Positions 47,524-60,178 of a stretch of DNA of 64,000 nucleotides are shown here, piece by piece. The notes beneath the pieces are model-generated. The model made no database searches. It was not told the DNA's origin and saw only the letters and a program-made list of their open reading frames with translations. The translations under genes and the position numbers were made by a program. The stretch's first letter is position 1. Every line of letters starts with the position of its first letter. The DNA is taken from assembly GCA_025558075.1 (NCBI GenBank), contig JAHLKF010000010.1:372001-436000 (forward strand). The letters run 5' to 3'. This DNA comes from Gaertneriomyces semiglobifer. Lineage: Eukaryota; Chytridiomycota; Chytridiomycetes; Spizellomycetales; Spizellomycetaceae.

Positions 47524-50500
47524 ATGGCGGGAACCGAGGAGCGTAAGCGTCAGGTCTTTGCTCAGGTATGTCCGCTATCGTCCATGGCTAGGTTTTTGCC
47601 GTAAGCGCTTACTCTGGGTGCTCAGTTGAAGCCAGTCTGTGTGCTGCTCATGAATCCACTGGTTTGGAAAACGCCAAAGCTAGATGCTGCGCATCCGCTG
47701 TCATTGTTGCAGAGCCAGTTGGAGCAAGTTTGCGAACCTCCTGGCAAAGATTCTGTTGTTGGAGACATGCTCGAGTATATCATGTTCCCACTGATGCAAC
47801 TGATCAACTACCCCGGGGCCTCCATGCCTGCTATGGAAAAGGCCCTTTTGTTAATTGCTGATCTGCTGGAAGTATGTCCGGCAAACGCGGTTTCGCCCCC
47901 CTTGTTTCGTCAATTATTGGTATCACTTCCTTTCATCATCTCCCTGGGACGCTCCGTGCCAAACAAGAATTCGACTGCATCCGTACCAGAAGAATTGAAA
48001 CTGGCTGGAGTCAGATGCCTGCAACAATTAATAATGAAATCAGGAGAACATCAACTACCACTTGAAGTGCGCCAATCGGCAGATCTGCGAAACAAGGAAT
48101 ACCAGCATGTTGTGGCCCACTTAGTGGTGACGATGCTGGATATTATGGAAAGAAACCGTAACGTAGAGTTGCGCGTGCAAGCGTGTAACACCATCAGGCT
48201 TATAATTGAAAGTGTACGTGATCCCGATGTGACCGTTCATTTTCTGCCCGGTGTCAGCTCAGCAGTGGCCAAGATCATCACGAATAATGACAAGGAGAAT
48301 CATCGCATCATAGTTGTATGCCTAAAAACCTTGGAAGCGTTGATCAGTGCTGTGATGCGGGACGATCTATGTCAATCATTAGTTTGTGGCGACAAACTGA
48401 ACTGGGCCGACCTCGTTCGTCTGGCACGCCGCGATCCTACTTCAACAGCTACCCCAATCTCCTCAACAACGGAGAACGCAGGGTCGGGAGTCGATTACCA
48501 TAAATCTGGCGAGCGAGCACCACGAGGTCATATACAACGCGACGCGGCATGGCTTCAAACGTCTGCGTCTCGACTGAACCACATATTTGCACGGATTTTT
48601 ACTATAAGACATCATCCGGAATGGCGGGTTCGGCTTGCCGTTTTACATTTTGCTTCGGGCGTAATCCTTTCGTGCTTGCTAAGTATGTTCGAGAGTATTC
48701 CTCTGCTCGTCGAAACTGTCGTATTTTACGTATGTGACGAGTTTCCGACGGTTAGAAGCGACTGCGCAATGTACATTGACCAAATCACCAGTACTTTGCG
48801 GCACCGATTTTCCCTATCGTCTATTCTCACGGAGAATTTCTATAACCTGATGGTGCGTTTGCCCCGGCACATCATGAAGTCTGGTGATCGCAAGAAAGTT
48901 GAGATGCTCCGCATCACCAACGGTTATCTCTTGTTGCTGAAAGAGAGTATTGGTACCTCCCTTGCTGCTATGTTACCAAGAATGTCCAGCGGCATGTTGA
49001 AGGTTCTGACGTTTGAAAGCGGAGAAACGAAGTTGGTAGAAGATCGCACCACCTCAAACTACGCAAGCTTACTGGAAATTAGTCGACGCACTGCCCCTGG
49101 CGACCTCGGCATGGAAGTTGCCTCAGTTGAATACCCGTCGCAGTTGTTCACGTATTCCTTCCCTCGCAAACGCTTCGTGTATTTCCGCGACGAAGAAGTT
49201 GCACTGCACATATCGCTCATGTTCCGGCTGCTGGGTTTCTACGGCGATCTCCACTTGCTCACAGAGCATTTTGCGCAGTATGTTCGGTCGACTGCTACGG
49301 GCGACTTTCAAGCTCAAGCGATCTATATCATCAATGAACTATGTCTTGGTGCAGCTGGTGTCGGGATTCCTACAGAGCCACTTGTTCCGAAACTCGCGCT
49401 GGATGCAATGAATGCGAAAGCTATAGTCAAGTTCGTTGCCAATGAATATGTACAGTCACCTATACTCACTTGCCCAACAAATTTTGGTGATGTGACTTTC
49501 GTCAAGGAGTTGATGGAGCTGAGCCATAATATACCTCGCTCACAAGTGACTGGAAGTGCTGAGCCAAATGTTGGGGATCTGAGTTCGGCGATATTGAAAA
49601 TTTCATTACTTCTGGAGGGACTTAGCGTTTGCGCACAACTCCTACAGAAGGACTTTCGCCGGTTACTGATTGATGTGCTGTATGTAGTTCTCGAGAAAGT
49701 TGGCGACTCAAATCGTGTGGTAAGTGAGTCTGCTATGCGTACGTTGCAGGCTATCGCAAGCAGTTCCGGGTACGGTGAGGACACCTCTTCGCGAGAACAC
49801 TTAGAGGGGGTTCGGCAGATGATTCTAAGCAACGTCGACTACATAGTCAACGTCGTCTCTCGTCGCCTCCGCAATTTATCGGATAACCCCCGGGCACCCT
49901 CCGTGTTGAAGGCTGCCGTACGTATAGCCGGGTCAGATATTATCACATACATGAACGACCCAATCGAGGAAATATTGGACGCCTTGGACCAATGGCATTA
50001 CAAGAATGAGTGGGTGGTTCTCCAATTGGTGGAGGTTCTAGATGAAATCGTGACGGTGTTGAAGCCCACGAGTGGCCCGCACAATGCCGATACCCATTCC
50101 CCTGACGTTAAGGCTACTAGTGAGCCTGTACCTTCTTTCGATCTTCCCGCGGCGCTTCTCGAATCTTCGACGGAACTACTGGAATTTTACTTTTCCCATA
50201 GACATGCTCAAAGCAGCTCATCTTCGCCCGATGATGACGCTTGTGGTAATGCAACAGATTTTTTCACGCGCCTTGCATCTGAGAACGACAAAGAAGAAAG
50301 CCATAAACAGGTGCCAGATACTGAACAAGTAGACGCCGACAACCAGGCCGCCGAGCCACGGCCAACACCGCCTTCACAAAGCCAAACATTGGCAATGAAA
50401 ATAATGGATAAGATTTTACATTATTCATCTGGGCCAAATGCGCGCCTGCGCGCCAGATCGTTGCGTATCTTAACCAGAACGCTTGGCATAATAAACGATC

Positions 50501-51231
50501 GCGCCCTCGATTTGGACCCAAGAATACATATTCTTTGGCCAACCATCGTACGTCGATTAGGTGACAAAGAGCATTATGTTGTAATGGAGGCCTTAGCGAC
50601 TATTTCGACGATCTCCAATCTATCTGCGGACTTTGTTGCTAGGAGGATAGCGGATGACATTGTCCCAAGGTTCGTCGTACTGATGCGCAACCTGCAGGTT
50701 ACCATTGAGTGTGAAACATCTCGCGATTCAGTCCGAGCTGCTCAGGACAAGAATTTGCGGGCGATCACAACGACACAGATGAAGACCTCAGTCCACGCGT
50801 TAAACACCATGAGAGAAATTTTGCTTCAAGTTCCCGTCATGCGGACTGCGGTCAACCAAGTAGTCGATGTGATTGTGCCATTCCTCAATGAGAGTTGGTA
50901 TTCGCCAGACGTGGTGGACGCGGCCAGCGCATTACTCATAGCTGCTGTTGATAAGCGTGATGCAGGGGATGCAACGTGGCTGGCCGTCTGGACGGTGATC
51001 GGCGGGCGTTCTGTCGACCCGCAATTTCGGGAAGAACAACGACTCCTCAAGAGTTTGACCGTACCCACCTGGATTAGTGACAAGTGGAGAAAGAAAGGAA
51101 CCGCTCGAAGCTTTAAAGGAGCGGGTGTGCGAGTGCTACAGCATTTGGGACACCGCGTTCTCAAAAGCAGCACGGATGTGCATATAGTCTTGGATGACGA
51201 AATCACGTATCAATGGAAGCTGACACATTAA
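47524..51231 (+). CDS. TTI1: TELO2-interacting protein 1 (TTT complex)
   Basis: Two exons, 47524-47565 (MAGTEERKRQVFAQ) and 47626-51231, over a 60-nt intron, 1215 aa. The family start LKPVCVLLMNP and YIMFPLMQLINYPG are present. The body is an all-helical HEAT-repeat solenoid. The C-terminal signature reads LRARSLRILTRTLGI, VRRLGDKEHYVVMEALATIS and, near the end, LRITTTQMKTSVHALNTMRE-like helices and WRKKGTARSFKGAGV. TTI1 with TEL2 and TTI2 forms the TTT co-chaperone complex that matures PIK-related kinases (TOR, ATM/ATR). An acidic, disordered loop lies at about residues 845-925 (SSSSPDDDACG and following). Head-to-head with LRRC40 over 224 bp. Confidence 0.88.
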
Positions 51232-51312
51232 ACAGCATAGGCCACGTATTGTAGCGCCTGCTATTATCGTAGCACCATCGGTATTTTGAGACACAGTATT
51301 CACACGACCAGC

Positions 51313-53635
51313 CTACGTCGTTATGTGCACGAATTTCTCCCAATCACCACCGTCCTCATAGAGATTGGGGCCTGCATATCCTCCGCCTGTCTCGCCTTCA
51401 AACAACGCTACACTGCCTACTCGACAATTCGCCATCCTGCGTCTCAACCACATTACTTGCCTAAACATGCCCAGCAACGACGAACCTTGTTTGGACATCT
51501 CGCGGATACGTGAAAGATATTCAAAGAAGTCGCTGACGGACAGGACGCGCTCTCTGCAGAATCTGCACAGCGGGCTCCAAGAACGATCGGCTGGATGAAT
51601 GGCAGCGGCACCTTGTGATGGCGAAGACGACAGCGTCGGTGGTTGTTGGAGAGGAGGTGTGGAAGCATTCATCGCTAACGGCACGGGAGGTGTGAAACGA
51701 ATCTTATAATCACACTCTCTTTGAATGGAACATGTTAAGCACGCTGCCTTCGGCTTGACAGACGGTGTTGGGGCAGGTGCCATTGGTGGATTTGGGGTTG
51801 ATGATGCAGTTGAATGAGCAGTGACTATGAGGGGCTTCGTTGTGGATGTCATTGCGGGGGTGGAAGCGATTTCGTTTGGCACTATTTCGCACCAACCCTT
51901 CACCACGTTGTCTATTAGTTTCTTCTTTACCGCCGTTGACATTGGTGCACCGACGAAAGTGCCATTAGTCTCGGTGTGAAATAGGAAAAACAAACATGGT
52001 TCTATGTCCTCAACCATGCATCTTTTTAAGAAGGCGGTAACGAAACCGAGCTGCTCCGGCGGTGCCGCCACCATTGTCTTAACATGGTCTTTAAACTCGG
52101 CGAATATAATGCCGTCGACGCTGATGGATAAGGCTAGTGATGCAGCCAGAGGTGGACCTAACAGAGACATGCGATGTACTGCGCTGCCTTTGTACGGAGC
52201 GCTCAAGCTCAGTTGTGACCCTTGCGGAGAAGTAAGGGACCCTCGAGGACTGCTCCAAGAAGTTGAGCGTAGCTTCGCGTTCTCGAGCGCCCCGAGAGAT
52301 ATCCGAAGATGCTGCAGTTCCTCATCCCGCCGCCGGAAGTTACCCATAACTTCGCGCAACTCACCACGTAACTGGCGGTTTGTGGCTTCCAAATCATCGC
52401 GCATTTTCGCTTCCTCTCTAACCAGGTTATTCGCTTGATCAAACAATTGTGCTGTCAGCTCCTCTAGCTCTTGATCTAGGAGGTCCTTGCTCAATTGAAG
52501 AGCTTCTCGTGTGATTCGTTCTTGTTCAAGCTGATTGGCGAGGTCTCGTATGTCGCTGGTAAGATTCTCGACTTTAACTTGGTACTGATTCAACTGAAGC
52601 ATAACGTCCCGACAGTTCGAGCATTTGTGTAGGGCTGTCGCATTCACATCGGCGCGACTTGCCGGATTGGTAGCCAAATCGCTATAATCGTCGTCTGGCA
52701 TAGATGTCGCGGCATGTAAGAGGGCTGCAGCTGCTTTTTGTGAAGCTACGTATTTCCGACGCCCTACTGGACTCGCAGGATTTGATGCGGTAATCAAGTC
52801 TCTCGAACCGTGTCGACTGCGGGAGTTTGCCCTTAATCCTTGTTGCGATGTGTCCAAAGGCATCAGACTTGGAGATTCCTGACCCACCCGTTCTGCACTC
52901 GTTGGTGTTTCCGCGGCTGGTATCCCATGATCTTCCACAATCAAGCGCGGCAACGGTTGTAAGTGTGTGGTACGTCCGTCAATCGCTTGGACTGATGCTT
53001 GTGCGTTGCGAAGATAATTAAGAGAAAGCCGCATACATTCCATGCATTGAACCTCAAGAGCCGTGGCTCCCCTCGTTAGGGGTGGAACACTACGGTTCAT
53101 TCCCAAATCTGCATCCTGCTGGGCTTGCTGCTTGGCGGCCATCTGTGCCGGTATAGACAAGGATTGCTTTGTCGCACTGGTGGAGACGGGCGTTTGCGGT
53201 GGTGAACCCTTGTTCGACGCCACTTTTGGGTCCGAGGTCCTGAAGATCACCTCTTCAGTAGGCTTGTTGAGCCAGTCATCAAAGTTCAACATTGGGCGTC
53301 CCAAAAATATGATAGCTTCCTTTATGGCAAATTCATAACGATTCACCTTCAATCGCATTACATCCAGCATGGAGTTTTTTTCTGAGATGATCTGGGCCAA
53401 AACCTCAGCTTCCCTTTGTTGTCGTTCGCTAGCCTTCTGTTGGACGTATACTTCACATCTTAATGCCACGGTATAATATCACTGCGGAGCGTGAAAGTAC
53501 CTTGAGCTCGTCCTCAAGCTCGCAAATCCTAGCGGTCAACTTTTGCACTTCCTGCGAATTGTGTAGTGTGCTGGAAACTATTACTACATCTTTAGAGTCC
53601 ACTTTCATATTTTTGGCATCTGCTCGATCAGCCAT
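51313..53635 (-). CDS. Sec2/Rabin8-type Rab guanine-nucleotide exchange factor
   Basis: Two exons, 53635-53501 and 53436-51313, about 752 aa. The N-terminus has a short heptad stretch (QKLTARICELEDELK), then AEVLAQIISEKNSMLD and Pro/Ser-rich linkers. The Sec2p exchange domain is a long parallel coiled coil (about residues 310-430) containing the diagnostic ELEELTAQLFDQANNLVREE. The C-terminal part (about 495-750) resembles Rabin8/GRAB: EDIEPCLFF, then CLTCSIQRECDYKIRF, PLCRFCRERVLSVSDFFEYL and MFRQVMWLRRRMANCRVG. Such proteins activate Sec4/Rab8 to drive post-Golgi vesicles to the plasma membrane, and Rabin8 serves ciliary membrane growth in animals. The intact C-terminal module is an animal-type trait, which would suit a flagellated fungus. 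Confidence 0.82.
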
Positions 53636-53917
53636 CTTGCGGTCAACCGTCTGTGCTGTTCTTACCTCTTCAGGACGTCCTCATCATGAAAACGCGTTCT
53701 GACAGAAGCTGGTCGGAGCTTACTCATCACAACTAGGGTTGTAATGACATGCTCTTGCGGGATTTTCCCACCGATCTTGCCTATGCATATGACACCTATG
53801 AAAAGTCGCCCATTCTGTTGCCCCGCGTCGCCGTTGAGAGATCACCGCAACAAGCAGAGGGAAGTGCAGGGAGGTATACGAGGACTTTGAGGAGGCCAGG
53901 AGCAGCAGTACAGGAAA
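53636..53917. promoter_or_regulatory. Shared divergent promoter region, Sec2/Rabin8-like gene and MND1
   Basis: 282 bp separates the two start codons on opposite strands. Both promoters must lie here or overlap the first exons. No consensus element was recognised. Confidence 0.45.
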
Positions 53918-55078
53918 ATGGTGAGCAGATAACGCCGTATTTCACCTAAACAGTTAAGTTCTATATCAAGTCAATTAGAGTAAGCGGAAGGGCCTGTCAT
54001 TCGAGGAGAAGAGGATGCGTCTGACGGACTTCTTTTACGAGACGGTTGCTTGCGTTTTTGCGTTTCCTCTCACATCCACACAGCATATCTAACCCAACTG
54101 ACCGCAGAAGGACTTTTGGCAGCTTAAAGTGTGGTGGGAATTCATTTGCAGCCTTCAAGGGCTTTTTTAATACGTCGAAACAGGATGTGGAGAAATTGGC
54201 ATCCAAATCTAAAGGAATCGGTACTGTTCACTTGCATTCATCAATGGACCGCACGCTCACACTAAGCCAATAGTGACGCAAAGCATCAAAGAAGTCTTGG
54301 ACAGCCTTGTGGTGCGTGTTCATGGCATAGCTCGTGGTTAACTCCTGTGGCTCTCGAGACCGACAGGTTTTAGGCAGATAATATAGTCACGGCTGAGAAA
54401 ATTGGCACTAGCAACTACTTTTGGTCATTCCCAAGCGCAGCAGTACAGACAGTAAGTATGACAAAGACCTACTTTAGTACTTCACGGATACGAGTGAACC
54501 AATAGCGTGCCCTAGAGGAAGCGTAAGATTGACGACTTGGAGGCAGAGCTCAAGGTCTTGAAGCAAAAGAACATCGACGTGCAAAGAGGGATAACTGAAG
54601 CTCAAAATGGGAGAGAGAACTCGGTGAGTAGTTTGGCGTCTAGATGATTCTTTTAATTTGAGTGCGTGACGTTCAACCATCACAGGATCACCGTGCTGAC
54701 CTCCTACGGCGCCTCTTGGAAACGGAAGCTGCCCGGACTGCCAAATTGGCCGAACTGGAACAATTCCGAGATTGCGACCCTACTCTGGTAGAGGAAAAAG
54801 GTACGTTCTACGCTTTATGCATGACTTCCACCAGTGCCTGAAATCGCCACAGAAAGGGCTGTTGAGACGGCGAAAGAAGCAGCCAACAGATGGACAGGTA
54901 TTTACTGCCTACTGCCCAGATAATCCTTGCGTATGCTTACCGTTTGGCAACTTTCGATCGCGGTTTATTAGAGAATATGTTTGCGCTGCAGTCTTACTGC
55001 TCACGGACGTTTGGTATCCCAGCGCAGCAGTTCAGTGAGCAGTTTAGTATTCCGGAGGAATTCGATACTATTCCGTAG
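53918..55078 (+). CDS. MND1: Meiotic nuclear division protein 1 (Hop2-Mnd1 complex)
   Basis: About nine small exons. Exon 1 is only the ATG (53918-53920), then 53979-54044, 54108-54128, 54184-54220, and further exons at about 54289-54331, 54379-54452, 54521-54621, 54688-54801, 54838-54897 and 54981-55078; the join near 54331 is ambiguous. The product reads MSKRKGLSFEEKRMRLTDFF, KDFWQLK, DVEKLASKSKGI, TQSIKEVLDSLV, TAEKIGTSNYFWSFPS (the winged-helix part), then a coiled coil (KIDDLEAELKVLKQKNIDVQ), AKEAANRWT and NMFALQSYCSRTFGI. Every block is a hallmark of Mnd1. With Hop2 it stimulates Dmc1/Rad51 strand invasion between homologues, so the organism has meiosis machinery. Confidence 0.93.
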
Positions 55079-55195
55079 AGTTAAGTCTACATCTCCAGTC
55101 CGGATTCTTTCCGCTTCACACACTACTATTATTGAGTACAGAAATATACACTAATTAGTGCCAGTATACAGATTATGATATATATCTACAAAAAA

Positions 55196-58100
55196 TCACA
55201 TGGTAAAGCATGTTACGAAGGCAACCGCAGTCATTACGCCTGTGACTACCACGCTCGGGCCTACTAAGGCGAGCCACATCGTCGCCACAATGGTCGCGCC
55301 TTTGAACAGCGTCCCAGTAACCATTTTAAGGGTGGAGAGGCATGCAGCAATTACTCCCAAAAGCGTCAAACTCATGGTATATCGTCGGGAGGGTCCGGTT
55401 TCTATAGGAAGAGATAAGAATCAAAGAACACCGTGAAGAACGCAGCGCGCAGTTTCTTACCGTGTATGATAGAATTCCAACAGAGAACTGGGTTCGCACT
55501 GCCTGCATGCATCAGGTGTCCTGCCGTAATGGACAAGAAAACCATCCCTGTTTCTTGATGCATGGCGGCCGGTGCGTGAATTTTCAAACGATAAATGCGA
55601 GGCGTTTCGTCTTCAGTTCCGCCATTTCGCAAGAGCTCCAAACTTAGAACTGACAGCGGTGTGCCGTTTATATGACAAGAACCAGGGTGCGGTAAACTAC
55701 TGGTTAGAGGCGAGTGAGTCGCTTGAAAGGCTTCCGGGGTAATAGGTGTTCCTGTCAGGCCTATCACGGTGCTGAAGGCGACATCTACTGTCAATTCATC
55801 CTTGTGCCAAAACAAGCTAGTCACTTCCACTTGTGCGGCCATATCCATATTAACTGTGAGAGGCGCATCTACATTACAATGTCCATGCGGGGCAGCGGCA
55901 TCTCTGCAACCTTGTCCGTCAATGCGAAAATGCAAGTAGTTAAACTCTTCATCCTGGATCAGCGTCGGAAGCTCTACGTCGTACAGTCCAGCATTTTCAT
56001 GATATATCACGCTGGTAACTGCTGACGGCGTCCCGTTGAAATACATAGATACATGGGCGACATCCAGGCTCTGAATTGGTGAGGTAAACTTCAAGACAAT
56101 CGCTGAGACTGGCCGTCCAGTGGCACTAGGCTTCCGATAGACACCGACAACCCGCGGCGACGGCCGCGAACGGCGCACGTCGAGCACTCTCGTTGCGGGA
56201 ATTCCCTTGACGTCAGCGGAATCCACAAAATATGTTTGTAGGTACACACCTAAATGAAGGTTTGTTGAATCCAAAGGAGGGTCAAAAGTGGCAGAGATTT
56301 TCGGTTTCGTTTGAAATAGTTTCCAGGTTCTTTCGTCAATGACTCTCACTCCAGGATCTCTATAAGTTTCGCCAGCATAGAGAATGACGGTTGAGGAGCC
56401 AACGAGCTCCAATCGTACGTCCGCAGGGCCCTCAGGGCTCACAGAGGGTCGCTTTGTCGTTTCGGTGGACCAATCACAGGAGTCGCTGCCGGTGCGAAAG
56501 ACACTAGGAGACGCGCACACATCTGGGTGATCGACCACGTGCGCCCGTCCGGGAACAGTAGAACAGCATAGCCCGTGGTTAAGGGTGAACACTGTCGGAG
56601 AGCCGCTCACCGGCAACTGCGGCCATTTCTGTGCCGTTACAGTAGAGCTTATTCCAGCAATCAACTTACTACCGCTTTCCTGCAGAGTAATCGGAAGATG
56701 CACGACCACCTCATATTCGGGCCGGCGCGAAGCGGCATCACCGTCCAATGCCCTAACCGAGACCACTTGCAAGGACGTCAGCGAGTGCCGTGTTCCCCAT
56801 ATTGGCCTTGGTTCTTCTTTCTCGATAGCAATGTCGAAGGATGTCATCATGAGTGGCTTCGCCATTTCTACTCCTTTGGGACTCAATTCCGTGTGTTGAA
56901 CTGGCTCAGAAAACACGAAGCGCAATGTAAGCTGGTCCTCGTTGGCACGATAGGCCAGATTGGCACGCATGGTGGGCACAGAAGTCAATGGAATCGATGC
57001 ATATTCGCTAGCGCAGTGACCAAATGGGTGAATCGCTTCTATACATCTGCCAGGTACTACGCCGATCAAAAGAGTTACGTTTGGCAAAGCGGATGAGCTC
57101 ATGTCCCCAGAATCCAAATATAACTTGTACTCCACCGCACCGACGGCAATATCCTTATTCGTAGTATGCACCTCTGCCGGTACAGGTACAACACGCGCAA
57201 TGGAGAAAGGCGCAGGAAAGTGTTGGCCCTTTACGTCGCGCAGGACGAGCGAGAACGCATCCTTAGAGAGCGGCGCTCGACCGTCCGCATCGATAACAGG
57301 AGCCCCAAAAGCAAGAGAAATCTCTGCGTAACGCTCAGAAACGTGCGTGACGTGTAACCGCGGACGGTGCTTGATATGCACCACTCGAGTTACGCTTGGC
57401 GTAGTAATAACATTTCGCTTCCCGCGGCCATCGCTCCCGCACAGGAACCAGTAGTTGGTAGAGTATGTGCCCGCACGAGACATATCCAATGTTTGAACAG
57501 AGTGAGTGAGCAGCTCGCACTTGGCGGCTCCCCTCTTACGTGCAAGCCCCTCCAAGCACGGACAGCCTTTCGGCGAGCATGCGACGGTTGCCCCGCGATC
57601 GTCATAAGTCTCATTGACATAGTGAGCAATATACGATTGCCCCTGCAAGACAGGAATCGGCCGGCATGCATCTGGAGTGCCAGCGCTGGATGGTATAAAG
57701 TTGGATCCATCACCTTCCACGGTTATCGTCCGTAGTCCAGAAAACGCGTCAAACGTATAGTACAAAATTGTGCACGCCGTGCCAGCTGCAATTATCATAG
57801 CGGACAGCAATGAGCGCTTGGGAAACGCCATGGTTCCGATGTTCGCCGTGGAGTTACGGTGAACGCGAAATGAGGTATAGTAGAATGTGATGCTCAGCAG
57901 GCAGTAACCCAATGCCCATGGCCAAACAATCCCTCGAGCGTTGAGCAGCAAATGACCGAGGGCCAGCAACACCAGGGCAGCGACTGTAAGAGGTTTTGTA
58001 GCGGTCGATATGTGGTGAGGTTAAACAATGAACGATAAACCTACCGGCTTGGAGCACATCACCTACAAGGTTCTTGTGCGGCTCCATGAGGTTCTGAAAT

Positions 58101-58324
58101 TGCCGCCATAAGGCAGCGGACTGACCGCCCATCTTTCTCGTACTGAAATTGCTGCGAAACACCCGGCCGTTGCTGTTGTTCGTCGCCGCTTCAATTGCTC
58201 GCTGTGATTGCAACCATCGCGAAGGGCTGTGAAAATCTTTAAAATGCGATATCAATAAGCGGATACCTCGTTCTCCAAAAACCCGAAATCGTCGGTTCCA
58301 GTTATATACAGCGGTTGATGGCAT
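55196..58324 (-). CDS. Large membrane-anchored protein with beta-sandwich ectodomain, unknown family
   Basis: Three exons (58324-58045, 57983-55461, 55401-55196), 1002 aa, phases consistent. The N-terminal 92 residues are hydrophilic and cytosolic-looking. Then come hydrophobic segments VAALVLLALGHLLL, WALGYCLLSITFYYTSF and, after MAFPKRS, LLSAMIIAAGTACTILYYTF. The ectodomain of about 750 residues has Cys-containing stretches and repeated Ig/DUF5011-like beta units such as YIAHYVNETYDDRGATVAC and VILYAGETYRDPGVRVIDER, two related copies flanking a Cys-rich middle (CCSTVPGRAHVVDHPDVC). The last exon adds two or three hydrophobic helices (TLLGVIAACLSTL, ATIVATMWLALVGPSVVV). It is probably a cell-surface receptor or adhesin with Asn-Xaa-Ser/Thr sites. 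I cannot name the family. Confidence 0.7.
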
Positions 58325-58853
58325 TTCATCAATGTGCAGGTATTCAGCGGCATGTCATCCTGTTTTCTGTCCATGACCCATGATACCATCATCAACAATC
58401 GGTGATCGCTTGTATGACCACGTCCGTTGGACATTCTGGTCGCAAGTATGTGGACGGTGGACGTCCTCAAATGGCCAGGTTGCGTATCCAATTCATGAGT
58501 ACGGGCAGCTCAACAGTTCCCTACAAGGCATGTCTGTGCTCCGCACGAAGTCCAAAATCATTGCTGATTCCGATTGTCAATGCACTTCGGTTTCTCGACT
58601 AACCCAGTCGAGGTTGGTCCAAAAGTGCCTTGTTCGTCCCTTATGCCTCAGACCTTCTTCCTGGCTTCCACCTACTTCATGATCGCTTATTGTCCGCAGA
58701 AAGTTGACGCTTGGCGAAAGTTCTTCGGTTGAGGTTGCTATTTGCAGCTTGGGCGCGCGTCAACTGACGTTTCTTAACCTCGTCAACACAGGCATCTCGC
58801 GCACCTCACACATACCCAAGTTACTGAGAAAAAACAATCAATTGACGCACGCA
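58325..58853. promoter_or_regulatory. Divergent intergenic region between the ectodomain protein and the Ctr-like gene
   Basis: 529 bp between two start codons on opposite strands. Open frames seen here (for example 58380-58682 plus) lack recognisable coding features. No regulatory motif was identified. Confidence 0.4.
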
Positions 58854-60037
58854 ATGGTGGCTCTCAGCGTCGTCGGGGCAGCTATGCTCTTACTGGCTGC
58901 TGTGGCAGTGGCGCAACCGGACTCGGCCGATTGTGTTATGAACCCATCACGCCTGAGTTGTAAGGGCTTTCAGCTAGAAGACCGGATGGTCAACGACATG
59001 GTCAAGGACATATGCAGTGAAGTAGGTGGTGTAGGTACGTACATGTTGCTTATAACAGGAGTCGACTTCTCTCTGGTCTTACGTCTTACGGTCATGACTC
59101 GGTAGGCTGCACGATACGGAAATACTGTACAACAGACAAAGGAATATGTAGTCCCTTTTCAATACTGACAACACTATGCGCGGAGAGTCCGCTTGCCCGA
59201 GGGTGCAGAACATATGCTTCGTTATGCCCCCGAACCTCGCTGGTAGACCAGTGCCGCATCAATCCAGTGCAAATACCCTTCACTGCGGACATTGAAGTCG
59301 CACTCGAGAAGATGTGTCAATATACACAGTCAGACGCCTGCCTTGAGACCGATACGGATGTTATAGAGAAGTGGCGAGACGTCTGTGTGGCGAAAGATTG
59401 GCCCGAAGGCTGCGAACGCTTGAATGCTTTCTGCCGAGATCACCGCCAAACCTCGATTAGCCTAGAACTCTGCCCACCTCCACCACCCCCGCCGGCAAAT
59501 CCGCCTCCACCGAAGTCACCGGCTACAGCTAAAGGCTACCTCCATTTCGTTCCCTCGGACACATTCCTCGTTCCTACTTGGGAACTTCAGTCTTGGCCCG
59601 GCCTCTTCTCCGCCGCTGGATTTGCAATCGCAGCTGGCATTGGTTACGCAGCGGTAACCGGGGCTCGCCACCGACGGGAAGCCTTTTGGCTTAGGCAAGG
59701 TGATCATGAAGATGAGGACGACGCTGTCCGTTCACAATTGCCTATACCCGGATCTAGCCGGCGAAGCAGTGTAGCGAGTGCCACTGGACCAACTCGGCGA
59801 ATTTTCGGAAGAGCTTCAGAGTCCCCAGAGCGTTCTCCATTATTGCCGATTGGCGCTGGAGCGTCGAATAAAGGCACATTTTGCAATGTAGTGAAACGCG
59901 GCGAATATGCTCTGTGGGGAGTTGTAGAGGGACTAGCGGGGAGCACGTTAATCTTGATGGTAGTCACTGGGAATGTCTTGCTCATCGGTGGAGTGGCCAC
60001 GGGCATCGGCGTCGGTCGGGGATTATTTTCAGCATGA
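58854..60037 (+). CDS. Ctr-like membrane protein with Cys-rich ectodomain
   Basis: Two exons (58854-59034 and 59106-60037), 370 aa. A signal peptide (VGAAMLLLAAVAVAQ) leads a Cys-rich ectodomain of about 170 residues (CTIRKYCTTDKGIC, CAESPLARGC, CQYTQSDAC, WPEGCERLNAFC), a Pro-rich stalk (PPPPPPPANPPPP), then YLHFVPSDTFLVPTWELQSW and a membrane helix, a Ser-rich acidic cytosolic loop, and a C-terminal hydrophobic block (LWGVVEGLAGSTLILMVVTG, NVLLIGGVATGIGVGRGLF). The arrangement and the FHF-D-W and T-x-N/GxxxG patterns resemble the Ctr copper-transporter domain, but the Met-x3-Met copper motif expected in the second helix reads Ile-x3-Val. It is either a Ctr relative that lost copper conduction or a convergent membrane protein. 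Confidence 0.6.
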
Positions 60038-60178
60038 ATGGAATGGTAACTCGACCAATTGCTATGATTTTTTGACTGCATTGCAAAATACATACAATTT
60101 TGGACAATTTGTACCTCCCTAATCGCATTTGGTATATATACCAAGGAGCCGCAGAAACAATAGAGCTCCATAGGTCAA

